DNA of 64,000 nucleotides from Rhizobium halophilum (GTDB lineage Bacteria > Pseudomonadota > Alphaproteobacteria > Rhizobiales > Rhizobiaceae), in the NCBI RefSeq assembly GCF_021648825.1, contig NZ_JAKJHS010000011.1, positions 56,564 to 120,563 on the forward strand, in the 5' to 3' direction. The notes below the pieces were generated by a model. It made no database searches and was not told the DNA's origin. It saw only the letters and a list, made by a program, of their open reading frames with translations. This document shows positions 52,329 through 61,025 of the stretch, in pieces. The position numbers were made by a program, and so were the translations under genes. How positions within the stretch are numbered: the first letter of the stretch is position 1; the number at the start of each line of letters is the position of its first letter.

Positions 52329-52841
52329 ATGATGACAAGGATCTGGAAGGAAACCGGCTTCGTCGAAATCGACCCCTGGGTGGTCGAGACCGAAGAGAAC
52401 CCCGCGACGGGCGAACAGAAACCGCTGCTGGCCCTCGACCAGCTGATCGAGAAGGCGGAGGCGAGCAACGACGTCGGCCTCGGCGCGCTGATCAGGCCCG
52501 CCGACGACGTGCGGCGGCTCCAGCCTTATCTCGACCGGCTGGCGATCGTCGCGGTCGAATTTCCCGCCTTCAACGACGGCCGGGCATTTTCGCATGCCTC
52601 GCTGCTGCGGGAACGGCTGGGTTATCAAAATGAGCTGCGGGCCGTGGGCGACGTGCTGATCGACCAGATCCCGCTGATGCTGCGGGTCGGGATCGACAGC
52701 TTTGCCGTGACCAACGAGACGGCGCTGCGACGGCTGGCGGAAGGCCGGCTGCCGGCCATTCCCGTCCACTATCAGCCCGCCGCGCGACCGGCAGCGGATG
52801 CCCCCGGCTACAGCTGGCGCCGCCGCTCCGCCGGTGCCTGA
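52329..52841 (+). CDS. DUF934 protein of the sulfite reductase operon
   Basis: A 170-residue protein with the DUF934 core: IRPADDVRRLQPYLDRLAIV, VEFPAFNDGRAFSHASLLRE, LGYQNELRAVGDVLIDQIPL, MLRVGIDSFAV. It is an oxidoreductase-like partner nearly always next to cysI in alpha- and betaproteobacteria and takes part in sulfite reduction; the exact step is unknown. ATG at 52329 is followed by a second in-frame ATG; GGGGGCGG precedes it. Confidence 0.92.
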   Translation: MMTRIWKETGFVEIDPWVVETEENPATGEQKPLLALDQLIEKAEASNDVGLGALIRPADDVRRLQPYLDRLAIVAVEFPAFNDGRAFSHASLLRERLGYQNELRAVGDVLIDQIPLMLRVGIDSFAVTNETALRRLAEGRLPAIPVHYQPAARPAADAPGYSWRRRSAGA

Positions 52842-52845
52842 CCGG

Positions 52846-52874
52846 TTGAAAGCGGACTCTCCCGCACATATTTT
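52846..52874 (+). promoter_or_regulatory. Putative promoter of fpr
   Basis: TTGAAA (52846-52851), 17 bases, then TATTTT (52869-52874), 103 bases before the fpr start, in the 135-base gap after the DUF934 gene. Fits a housekeeping promoter by sequence only. Confidence 0.4.
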
Positions 52875-52976
52875 CCGGGCACCACGCGGCATATGCACGC
52901 GCATACCTTCAAATGCCGGGGCGGATGGTATATCTCGCTCCGGCAGGATTTCAGACCCAAGCGAAACGGACGCCGC

Positions 52977-53813
52977 ATGAACGCTCCAGCCAAGACGGAA
53001 GACTTCGTTGCCCCCGGGGCGCAGACCAAGCCGGCCGTGCCGGACAATGTCTATGCCGAGACGGTGCTGGCGGTGGAGCACTTTACCGAGCACCTGTTCC
53101 GCTTCCGCATGACGCGCCCGGCCGGCTTCCGCTTCCGCTCCGGCGAATTCGCCATGATCGGCCTGATGGTCGGCGACAAGCCCATCTACCGCGCCTATTC
53201 GATCGCCAGTCCCGCCTGGGACGAGGAACTGGAATTCTTCTCCATCAAGGTGCCGGACGGGCCGCTCACCTCGCACCTGCAGAAGATCAAGCCCGGCGAC
53301 ACGGTGCTGATGCGCAAGAAGCCGACCGGCACGCTGGTGCTCGATGCGCTCACGCCGGCCAAGCGCCTCTACATGTTCTCCACCGGTACCGGCATCGCGC
53401 CGTTCGCGAGCCTGATCCGCGATCCGGAGACCTACGAGAAGTTCGACGAGGTGATCCTCACCCATACCTGCCGCGAGGTGGCGGAGCTGAAATACGGCTT
53501 CGACCTGATGGAGGAGATCCGCAACCACGAGTTCCTGGCCGAGCTCGTGGGGGACAAGCTCAAGCACTACCCGACGGTGACCCGCGACCCGTCTTTCCCG
53601 CAGCAGGGCCGCATCACCGACCTGATCGAGAGCGGCAAGCTGTTCACCGATCTCGGCGTGCCGCCGCTCGATCCGGCGACCGACCGCGGCATGATCTGCG
53701 GCTCCACGGCGATGCTGAAGGACACCAAACTGCTGCTCGAAAAGGCCGGCCTCACCGAGGGCGCCAACAATAAGCCCGCCGAATTCGTCATCGAACGGGC
53801 GTTTGTGGGGTGA
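52977..53813 (+). CDS. fpr: Ferredoxin--NADP+ reductase
   Basis: A 278-residue FAD enzyme of the bacterial class II FPR group. FAD motif YRAYSIAS, the NADP domain FSTGTGIAPFASLIRD and the C-terminal FVIERAFVG aromatic end are intact. It transfers electrons between NADPH and ferredoxin/flavodoxin and is likely the electron source for the upstream reductase. The ATG at 52977 is used; upstream in-frame sequence is leader. Tandem hairpins follow. Confidence 0.95.
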   Translation: MNAPAKTEDFVAPGAQTKPAVPDNVYAETVLAVEHFTEHLFRFRMTRPAGFRFRSGEFAMIGLMVGDKPIYRAYSIASPAWDEELEFFSIKVPDGPLTSHLQKIKPGDTVLMRKKPTGTLVLDALTPAKRLYMFSTGTGIAPFASLIRDPETYEKFDEVILTHTCREVAELKYGFDLMEEIRNHEFLAELVGDKLKHYPTVTRDPSFPQQGRITDLIESGKLFTDLGVPPLDPATDRGMICGSTAMLKDTKLLLEKAGLTEGANNKPAEFVIERAFVG

Positions 53814-53820
53814 GGCGCGT

Positions 53821-53863
53821 CCGGGCGCAACGCGCCCGGCAAAACGCTCCAGTGGAGCGTTTT
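53821..53863 (+). terminator. Two tandem hairpins after fpr
   Basis: CCGGGCGC-AAC-GCGCCCGG (53821-53839) is followed by AAAACGCTCC-AGT-GGAGCGTTTT (53841-53863), the second with a T4 end and A4 start so it can act on both strands. They begin 7 bases after the fpr stop. Confidence 0.8.
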
Positions 53864-53865
53864 GA

Positions 53866-53979
53866 GCACCGAACGCCCTGAGCCCAAAGCGAAGGGCCGG
53901 GGGCGCCGCGTCATCCTCGGCCTCCTGCCGCACCGAACGCCCGGAGCGCAAGCGCAGGGCCGGGGGGGGCGGCGCGTCA
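53866..53979. repeat. GC-rich imperfect direct repeat after fpr
   Basis: Two copies of a roughly 45-50-base unit, beginning GCACCGAACGCCC, lie at about 53866-53913 and 53930-53979. Each contains an AGGGCCGGGGG core and ends near CGCGTCA. Differences are scattered single bases and small indels. No gene is seen in this stretch. It is likely a dispersed intergenic repeat of this lineage. Confidence 0.6.
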
Positions 53980-54018
53980 CACACGACCCCCTGCGACGCC
54001 TGCTGGAATCGCAGCGCC

Positions 54019-54453
54019 TCATCCTCTCCCCCCTGCCAACCCGTCTTTCCCCGACGTCCGCTCCTTGTCGAACTGCGCCAGCAGCTTCTCCCGCGTCCGC
54101 CACGCCGCATCCCATTTCTCGCTCCGCCACCGATGGGAGTGGGTTCGGGCAATTGCGATTCCCAGGTCGTCCGCCGCCCGTCGCGGGCCTTCGAGCGTCT
54201 CGAACCAATGCGGGTCCGTGCCGAGAAAATGCCAGGCGGCATTGGCCTCATGATAGACGGTGTCGAAGATCCGGCGCTGCTCGGCCGTCAGGTTCCTCAT
54301 GCAGCAGCGCTCGCCGGTGGAGCGGAAGCACCAGAGGCAGCGGTTCTTGCGGCGGCACGCGCGGCGCCGGCAGACCAGGTGCGGCAAGGCCAGCGCCTCG
54401 GCGGTGCGGGCGGCGAGTTGGGCATCGTAGGCAGGTGGCTTTGCATCGGACAT
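54019..54453 (-). CDS. Cysteine-rich hypothetical protein
   Basis: A 144-residue protein with a cluster of cysteines and arginines near residues 28-52 (HLVCRRRACRRKNRCLWCFR, then GERCCMRNL) that could bind zinc or an Fe-S cluster. Helical segments follow (LTAEQRRIFDTVYHEANAAW, WRTREKLLAQFD). No named family is recognised. The repeated CxxxC/CxxC spacing and intact 144-codon frame support a real gene. A start ATG at 54453 is preceded only by GGGGTTACC. Not clearly linked to fpr. Confidence 0.55.
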   Translation of the reverse strand: MSDAKPPAYDAQLAARTAEALALPHLVCRRRACRRKNRCLWCFRSTGERCCMRNLTAEQRRIFDTVYHEANAAWHFLGTDPHWFETLEGPRRAADDLGIAIARTHSHRWRSEKWDAAWRTREKLLAQFDKERTSGKDGLAGGRG

Positions 54454-54644
54454 GGTAACCCCTTGGCGATCCTCGGTTTTCGCTTCGCTCTCCCGAGGAG
54501 GACGAAGCAGGTGTTGGACGGGGCGCTGAAAGCTGCCTCGTAATTTAGTTTATGTGGCACCTCTCAGCGCCCCGCTCGGCGGTTTCTGCCCGCGACTCCG
54601 GTCTCTCTGCAAAGGTCGAATGGGGAGGTGTTTGACCGCCGGTT

Positions 54645-54903
54645 TCCCGGGTTCCGAGGCTTATCGCCCCGGCATCTCGTCGGACTTGACGGTCCGGCGA
54701 CACCATCCTCATCGACCCCCCTGTGTGCCGCATAGGCACGCCCGGCGCGCTCTTTCGGGCATCAGAAGCAGGTGGCCGGTCCGGAACCATCTGCTTCCCC
54801 CGTGTCGCCGGAGGGAGACCATTTTCCGCGAACCCCGATGATGAAGGTTCACGTCGTCCCTTCACCACCAGCGCCGGCCCCGCCTCGCCAGGACGCCTCC
54901 TGG
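54645..54903. other. GC-rich stretch with many potential hairpins, no convincing gene
   Basis: Within the 54454-55085 gap, about 260 bases contain successive inverted repeats: CGTCGGA/TCCGGCG, GTGCC-GCATA-GGCAC (54725-54739), GCCCG/CGGGC, GAAGCAG...CTGCTTC (54765-54797) and CCAGGA-CGCC-TCCTGG (54888-54903). Open frames on both strands have low-complexity products. A structured RNA is possible, but no known RNA signature was recognised. The remaining parts of the gap (54454-54640, 54910-55085) show no gene. Confidence 0.35.
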
Positions 54904-55133
54904 TGTATCCGCGGCGGGACAGGGGAAGTATGGGCACAGGTTTGGGGGAGGTGAATGTGGAGGGGGTTAAGTGGTTAATATTTGGTGGGTGGGGGTGCGG
55001 TTTTTGGGGGCGTAGGCGGCTGTTGGTCCGGCTGAGGTATTTTTGAGAGCGTTCGTGAGGTACCGATAGTCGACCTAGACGTTATGTGCAGCTAGCGAGT
55101 GGGCTAGACGAATCGAAGTCCAAGCGCTACGCA

Positions 55134-56191
55134 ATGCCATCGGAAGTTGAACTCATGAACCAGTATGTCTCACCTCTTCTAATAGATCCGATCGTAACGG
55201 GAGATGCGCTAGAGCATCTATCGCTTGTCGCTGACGGCACATCGATCTCGCAGTAACGTCACCTCCTTACAACATTGGCAAACGATATGAGAAGGCTGAC
55301 CGCTTCTCTGAGGTCGAGTATCGAAGGTTCATGGAGGCGATAGTTGAGGTCTTGAAGCAGAAGCTCCAGCGGACGGGGAGCGTTTGTTGGCAAGTAGGCA
55401 ACCAAGTGCGGGACAATGAAATTTTCCCGCTGGATTATCTGGCTTACCAGGTATTCTTCAAGCAAGGCTTCAAGCTTAGAAACCGGATAATTTGGCGTTT
55501 CAATTTCGGGTTAAACAATACGGCTCGCTTCTCGGGTCGTTACGAGACTGTTTTGTGGTTCACGCGCGGCGACAACTACAAATTTAATTTAGATCCCGTC
55601 AGGATTCCCCAGTTGTATCCGGGTAAGCGACATGCTGCTCGGAAAGCGAGCAAGGCGGGCACTCCAAGCGGAAATCCTCTCGGGAAGAACCCGTCGGATT
55701 TTTGGGAGTTTCGGCCGGTTGAGGCCTTCGAGATAAATACTGTATGGGAAATCCCTAATGTGAAAGCTGCGCATCCGGAGAAGACAATGCATCCATGCCA
55801 GTTCCCGGTCGAACTAGTGGAGCGTTGTGTGCTCGCACTGACGGATACGGGCGATCTAGTGGTTGATCCATTTGTGGGGGTCGGGGCGTCGGTTATCGCT
55901 GCCGAAAAGCATGGGCGCAGAGCACTGGGTATCGAGCGCGATCTCAATTACGCCATGCTTGCGCGAGAGCGCCTTCGGCAGTTTAGGCAAGGGGAGTTGA
56001 CGCTACGTCCGCTGGGAAAGCCTGTAACTAAGCCTAACGTAAATCAAAAGGTGGCGCACTGCCTGTGGAGTGGGGGCATGGCAAGACGCAAGGGGAGTAA
56101 GGGTACAAAGAAGCTGAGCAAGGAAGAACTCGCGGATCGCAGACGGAAGGCCGCACATAAACGGCTAGTCCGGAACGCATCAGCGAGATAG
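55134..56191 (+). pseudogene. Beta-class adenine/cytosine-N DNA methyltransferase, apparently frameshifted
   Basis: The first frame from ATG 55134 (or GTG 55086) reads PIVTGDALEHLSLVADGTSI and meets a stop at 55254. One base over, AVTSPPYNIGKRYEKADRF appears, so motif IV (SPPYN at 55259-55273) continues in a frame open to 56191. Motif I follows much later (VVDPFVGVGAS, about 55859-55891), after a target-recognition region; this IV-before-I order is beta class, N6-adenine or N4-cytosine. An apparent 1-base deletion near 55245-55255 splits the N-terminus from the catalytic part. The expected C-terminal stop (56098-56100) is out of frame by another base. Composition is AT-richer than the flanks, suggesting transfer. 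Confidence 0.75.
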
Positions 56192-56205
56192 GCTTTCGAC
56201 GCAAC

Positions 56206-57798
56206 TTGGATTTTGCGGATAAAGAATTCACCTACGAAGGCACTACTTCCGATTTCGATGATATATTTGTTTGGGAAAATGTCATTGTCCTCGTCGAATA
56301 CACAACGAAGCGCAATGGACACTCGGAGCACCTCAAGAAGAAGCATTTTCTCTACGACAAGATCGTGAGCGATACGTCGAAGTTTGCCACCTTCCTGAGC
56401 AGTAAGTCCGAGGATTTTACTAAGTCTTCTGCCTCAAAATATCACGTGTCGAAGCTGCAGTTCCGGATCATATATTGTACTACCACCGATCCTGACGAAG
56501 ATCTCAAAAAGCAGATCAATTACGTCAAGTTCTATGATTACCCTACCGCAATGTACTTCAAGGCGTTGACCTCATCGATTAAGAAGTCAGCTCGCTCTGA
56601 GATGCTTGATTTTCTGGACGTCGAATTTGAGGATGCAGGAGAAAATTGTCATACTACTTCTGGCGTGTCCCGAGACCCTTTCAAAGGGTCACTTCTCCCT
56701 GAATCGCATTCAAACCTTGGTTCCGAATATAAAGTCGTATCGTTCTACATAAGTCCAGAAGCTCTGCTAGAGCGAGCTTACGTTCTACGCAAAGAGGGCT
56801 GGAGAGACTCCGAGTGGCTCTACCAGAGGCTTATATCGCAAAGCAAGATAGATAGTATTAGGAGCTATCTAAACAGTAAGGGGCGGGTATTCCTGAACAA
56901 CATCATTGTGACCTTGCCGTCATCGTGCAGGCTGGTTGATGAGTATGACAAGACTATCGATAGTTCCGGTCTTCATAAGACGGTTCCTGCCACCATACAG
57001 ATCCCAAAGAAATTCAATACCATCGGCCTCATTGACGGTCAGCATCGTGTTTTCTCATATCATGAGGGCGGTAGGTACGATGACAAGATCGGGCCGCTAA
57101 GAAAGCGACTCAATCTATTGGTGACGGGCATCATCTATCCCGACGAGATAAGTGAGCAGGACCGGGTAAAGTTTGAGGCGGAGATCTTCCTTGAGATCAA
57201 CTCCAATCAAACTGGCGCTAAATCCGACCTCAAACACGCCATTTCTAGCATAATCACGCCGTACGACCCCACATCTATCGCGAAGAGGGTGCTCACGCGC
57301 CTTAATCGCTCTGGCGCTGCTGCTGACATCTTTGTCAAGTACTTCTATGACAAGACCCGGTTGAAGACGACGACTGTGATAAGCTACGGAGTGCGGCACC
57401 TCGTCAATTTGACAGCTGATGGTCCTCTCTTCTCTCGATGGAATCATCCTGAGAAGCAAAAGCTGTTGGAGTCGGGGAAGTCAGCAGAGCTTCTTGATCA
57501 ATATGTTGAGTACTGCTTCCACGAGATCCGGCGGTGGCTGGATCGTGTGAAAGCTAATTCGGCCCCAGATCAATGGCAGATAAAAACCAAAGACGGGTCA
57601 GGGGTGCTCAACACTACAACTATCATTGGCTTCCTCAATTATTTCAGAATAGCGCTGTCGAAGGGCATTGAGATGAACGAAAGTTCGTACGATAAAATTT
57701 TAGTTGGCATTAGTACCTTTCAGTACGGAGACTACAAATCCAGTCAGTACGCAGCTATGGCCCGGAAAATGAATGACCTGTACTATCCCAACGAATAG
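56206..57798 (+). CDS. DGQHR-domain (DndB-like) protein with possible N-terminal nuclease domain; likely frameshifted start
   Basis: A 530-residue frame from TTG 56206. The signature GLIDGQHRVFSYHEGG (DGQHR at residues 277-281) places the C-terminal two thirds in the DGQHR/DndB-related family. The N-terminal region (FTYEGTTSDFDDIFVWEN, then VIVLVEYTTKRN) resembles PD-(D/E)XK-type folds, tentatively. The natural start seems to be ATG 56078 after GGAG (MARRKGSKGTKKLSKEEL...), whose frame stops at 56191; adding one base near 56180 would join it to SEIGFRRNLDFADKEF. So either a deletion removed the N-terminus or translation starts internally. It follows the methyltransferase directly, with AT-rich codons unlike the flanks. 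Confidence 0.7.
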   Translation: MDFADKEFTYEGTTSDFDDIFVWENVIVLVEYTTKRNGHSEHLKKKHFLYDKIVSDTSKFATFLSSKSEDFTKSSASKYHVSKLQFRIIYCTTTDPDEDLKKQINYVKFYDYPTAMYFKALTSSIKKSARSEMLDFLDVEFEDAGENCHTTSGVSRDPFKGSLLPESHSNLGSEYKVVSFYISPEALLERAYVLRKEGWRDSEWLYQRLISQSKIDSIRSYLNSKGRVFLNNIIVTLPSSCRLVDEYDKTIDSSGLHKTVPATIQIPKKFNTIGLIDGQHRVFSYHEGGRYDDKIGPLRKRLNLLVTGIIYPDEISEQDRVKFEAEIFLEINSNQTGAKSDLKHAISSIITPYDPTSIAKRVLTRLNRSGAAADIFVKYFYDKTRLKTTTVISYGVRHLVNLTADGPLFSRWNHPEKQKLLESGKSAELLDQYVEYCFHEIRRWLDRVKANSAPDQWQIKTKDGSGVLNTTTIIGFLNYFRIALSKGIEMNESSYDKILVGISTFQYGDYKSSQYAAMARKMNDLYYPNE

Positions 57799-57854
57799 CG
57801 TTTGAGCTGATCGGCTATGGCTTGGGCGGCTACGAAAACCATGGTAAGATTTGT

Positions 57855-60800
57855 TTACCGCCCCGGACGCCCCGTCTTGCCCTTGGTCCGCCCCTTGCGC
57901 TTCTGCTCGCCGGGATCTTCGTAGGAGCCGACGCCGACCTTGCCGCGGATGACGGGGGACGGGTCGCCACGCTCCGGCTGGCCCTCCAGGAGCGGCGAGA
58001 CGCGCTGGCCAGACCCCCTCACCAAGTTCGCCTCGCCAATCGGCTGCGCCTCTTGGGGCGAACTATCCTCTCCCACCGAGGGAGAGGAGGGGCGCTGCGC
58101 GCCCGGCTTTGCCGGCAGCTTGCCGGGCAGGGGTTTTTCGGTGCGGCCGACGGTCATTTCGTCCAGCGTGTTCTTGCGGAACAGGGGTGTCGGCATGTCG
58201 GTGCCGGGGCCCATGTTGTCGAGGGTGGGCTTGGCGAAGTAGGAGGCGGCCGTACCCGATCTCCCCCCTTGAGGGGGAGATGCCCCGTTAGGGGCAGAGG
58301 GGGGTGAGCCTTCGGGCGCAGAGGGTGCAGTGCCCCCCTCTGTCCTGCCGGACATCTCCCCCTCAAGGGGGGAGATCGCCCCGCGGCGGCCGCTCGGTCC
58401 ACCATTTCTGTCCGCTTTGCCGGCCCGTTCCCGTGCTCTCGCTTCGCTCTTTCCGTTCCCCCTCGCGCCTTCGGCGCTCGACGCCTCTTGGCGCGCAATG
58501 GGATCGTCCATGGCCGACAGTTCCACGGCCTTGAGGCGCTTGATCTCGTCGCGCAGGCGCGCGGCCTTTTCGAAGTCGAGGTCGGCGGCGGCGTTGCGCA
58601 TGTCCTTTTCCAGCGCGTTGAGATGCGCCTGGAGGTTGTTGCCGACGAGGTGGCCGCCATCGGCAAAACCCTTGCCGGAGACGCCGGAGATATCGGCGCG
58701 GACGTGGTCTCGCTCGTAGACGCTATCGAGGATGTCGGCGATGTTGCGCTTGACCGATTCCGGCGTGATGCCGTGGGCGGTGTTGTATTCCATCTGCTTT
58801 TCGCGCCGGCGCGCGGTTTCGTCCATGGCCCGCTGCATGGAGCCGGTGACCTTGTCGGCATAGAGGATGACCTTGCCGTCGACGTTTCGCGCGGCGCGGC
58901 CGATGGTCTGGATCAAGGAGGTTTCGGAGCGCAAAAAGCCTTCCTTGTCGGCATCGAGAATGGCGACGAAGCCGCATTCGGGAATGTCGAGGCCTTCGCG
59001 CAGGAGGTTGATGCCGACCAGCACGTCGAAGGCGCCCAGCCGCAGGTCGCGGATGATCTCGATGCGCTCCAGCGTGTCGATGTCGGAATGCATGTAGCGG
59101 ACGCGCACGCCCTGTTCGTGCAGGTATTCGGTGAGGTCTTCCGCCATGCGCTTGGTGAGCACGGTGCACAGCGTGCGGTAGCCCTTCTGGGCGGTCTCGC
59201 GGATCTCGCCGAGCACGTCGTCGACCTGGCTCTTGGCGGGGCGCACCTCCACCGGCGGATCGATGAGTCCGGTCGGGCGGATGACCTGTTCGGCAAAGAC
59301 GCCGCCGGCCTGTTCCATCTCCCAGTTGCCGGGGGTGGCGGAGACGGCGACGGTGAGCGGCCGCATGGCGTCCCATTCCTCGAAGCGCAGCGGCCGGTTG
59401 TCCATGCAGGACGGCAGGCGGAAGCCGTATTCGGCCAGCGTCGCCTTGCGGCGAAAATCGCCGCGATACATGCCGCCGATCTGCGGGATGGTGACGTGGC
59501 TCTCGTCGATGAAGATCAGCGCGTTGTCGGGGATGTATTCGAAGAGCGTCGGCGGCGGCTCGCCAGGGCGGCGGCCGGTGAGATAGCGCGAATAGTTCTC
59601 GATGCCGTTGCAGGCGCCGGTCGCTTCCATCATCTCGATGTCGTAGCGGGTGCGCTGTTCCAGCCGCTGGGCTTCGAGCAGCCGGCCGGCGGCCTCCAGC
59701 TCGGCGAGGCGGTGCTTCAGCTCCTCCTTGATCGACTTGATGGCGGCGTTCAGCGTCGGGCGCGGCGTGACGTAGTGGGAGTTGGCGTAGATCTTGACGC
59801 TCTTCAGGTCGCCGGTCTTCTGGCCGGTGAGCGGGTCGAACTCGGTGATGGCGTCGATCTCGTCGCCGAACATGGAGATGCGCCAGGCGGCATCCTCCAA
59901 GTGGGCAGGGAAGATCTCGATGGTATCGCCGCGCACGCGAAACGAGCCGCGCTGGAAATCCATGTCGCGGCGCTTGTATTGCTGGGCGACGAGATCGGCC
60001 AAGAGCTGACGTTGATCCAGCCGGTCGCCGACCGACATCTGGAAGGTCATGGCGGTATAGGTTTCCACCGAGCCGATACCGTAGATGCAGGAGACCGACG
60101 CGACGATGATGCAGTCGTCACGCTCGAGGATGGCACGGGTGGCGGCGTGGCGCATCCGGTCGATCTGCTCGTTGATCGACGATTCCTTTTCGATGAAGGT
60201 ATCGGAGCGCGGCACATAGGCTTCCGGCTGGTAGTAGTCGTAATAGGAAACGAAATACTCCACCGCGTTGTCCGGGAAGAAGCTCTTGAACTCCGAATAG
60301 AGCTGGGCGGCAAGCGTCTTGTTGGGGGCGAGGATCACGGCCGGGCGCTGGGTCGCCTCGATCACCTTGGCCATGGTGAAGGTCTTGCCCGAGCCGGTGA
60401 CGCCGAGCAGCACCTGGGAGCGCTCGCCGGTGTTGATGCCCTCGACCAGGTCCTTGATCGCGGTCGGCTGGTCGCCGGCGGGCTCGTAGTCGGAGACCAT
60501 GCGGATGGCGATGCCGCCTTCCGACTTTTCCGGCCGGGCCGGGCGGTGCGGCGTCCACAGCTTGCCGTCCTTGAACAGCGGATTGCCGGATTCGATCAGC
60601 TTCGCCAGCGCATCCACCGTGGCGGTGACGGCGCCGGGGGCAAGCGACTGGGCGTCCTCGAGGCTGATGTCCATGCCGGCGACGGGGTTGAGGCCGGCGG
60701 CGGCGCGGGTCTTCGGGTCGGAGGAGGCACCGATGGAGACGCCGCGGGCGGTTTTCGAGGCCGTGGTGTGTTTTGCCGTTTTCGGCTTGTCCTTGGCCGC

Positions 60801-61025
60801 TTCCTTGATCGCGGCTTCGCGGGCGGCGATCTCGATCTTCTTGCGGTGCTTGCCGGCCTTCGAGGCGATCTCGCGCTGCGTCTCGATGCCGGACGCTTCC
60901 GCTTCCGCCTCCATCTGCTTCACCCAGTCCGACACGCTGCCGGAGAGCGGCGCGCCTTCAAACGGGGATTGCGGGGCTTCTTCGAAACCCTTCGAGGCGG
61001 GGGACTTGCGGGGGGATCTGGCCAT
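57855..61025 (-). CDS. uvrB: Excinuclease ABC subunit UvrB, long rhizobial form
   Basis: A 1056-residue DNA-damage-recognition helicase (usual length about 670). Residues 1-160 are a charged extension. The helicase core follows, with Walker A GVTGSGKT at 208-215, the beta-hairpin region [26 protein letters not shown] and QTIGRAARN. The UVR motif that contacts UvrC ([17 protein letters not shown]) comes next. About 230 further residues are low-complexity and encoded partly by palindromic repeats (58258-58377 and about 58067-58087), ending [16 protein letters not shown] at 61025 is chosen by family start; a larger frame continues to 61571. The DGQHR gene converges at the 3' end. Confidence 0.95.
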   Translation of the reverse strand: MARSPRKSPASKGFEEAPQSPFEGAPLSGSVSDWVKQMEAEAEASGIETQREIASKAGKHRKKIEIAAREAAIKEAAKDKPKTAKHTTASKTARGVSIGASSDPKTRAAAGLNPVAGMDISLEDAQSLAPGAVTATVDALAKLIESGNPLFKDGKLWTPHRPARPEKSEGGIAIRMVSDYEPAGDQPTAIKDLVEGINTGERSQVLLGVTGSGKTFTMAKVIEATQRPAVILAPNKTLAAQLYSEFKSFFPDNAVEYFVSYYDYYQPEAYVPRSDTFIEKESSINEQIDRMRHAATRAILERDDCIIVASVSCIYGIGSVETYTAMTFQMSVGDRLDQRQLLADLVAQQYKRRDMDFQRGSFRVRGDTIEIFPAHLEDAAWRISMFGDEIDAITEFDPLTGQKTGDLKSVKIYANSHYVTPRPTLNAAIKSIKEELKHRLAELEAAGRLLEAQRLEQRTRYDIEMMEATGACNGIENYSRYLTGRRPGEPPPTLFEYIPDNALIFIDESHVTIPQIGGMYRGDFRRKATLAEYGFRLPSCMDNRPLRFEEWDAMRPLTVAVSATPGNWEMEQAGGVFAEQVIRPTGLIDPPVEVRPAKSQVDDVLGEIRETAQKGYRTLCTVLTKRMAEDLTEYLHEQGVRVRYMHSDIDTLERIEIIRDLRLGAFDVLVGINLLREGLDIPECGFVAILDADKEGFLRSETSLIQTIGRAARNVDGKVILYADKVTGSMQRAMDETARRREKQMEYNTAHGITPESVKRNIADILDSVYERDHVRADISGVSGKGFADGGHLVGNNLQAHLNALEKDMRNAAADLDFEKAARLRDEIKRLKAVELSAMDDPIARQEASSAEGARGNGKSEARARERAGKADRNGGPSGRRGAISPLEGEMSGRTEGGTAPSAPEGSPPSAPNGASPPQGGRSGTAASYFAKPTLDNMGPGTDMPTPLFRKNTLDEMTVGRTEKPLPGKLPAKPGAQRPSSPSVGEDSSPQEAQPIGEANLVRGSGQRVSPLLEGQPERGDPSPVIRGKVGVGSYEDPGEQKRKGRTKGKTGRPGR
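58067..58087. repeat. Short palindrome inside the uvrB 3' end
   Basis: CCTCTCCC-ACCGA-GGGAGAGG forms an 8-base inverted repeat, translated in UvrB around [11 protein letters not shown]. The surrounding bases look like part of a second dispersed repeat copied into the gene. Confidence 0.55.
58258..58377. repeat. Mosaic palindromic repeat element translated in frame within uvrB
   Basis: The outer arms are a perfect 25-base inverted repeat (58258-58282 and 58353-58377, starting GATCTCCCCCCTTGAGG). Inside are GCCCC-GTTA-GGGGC (58283-58296) and CAGAGGGGGG/CCCCCCTCTG. The whole has about 120 bases and is read on the minus strand as [15 protein letters not shown]...PPQGG in UvrB without stop. It has the size and symmetry of a non-autonomous palindromic intergenic repeat that landed in a tolerant tail. 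Confidence 0.8.

Noticed and set aside
54545..54937. A 130-codon minus-strand frame in the hairpin-rich gap
   Set aside because: Low-complexity, Arg/Pro/Glu-rich product over a structured GC-rich stretch; more likely non-coding.
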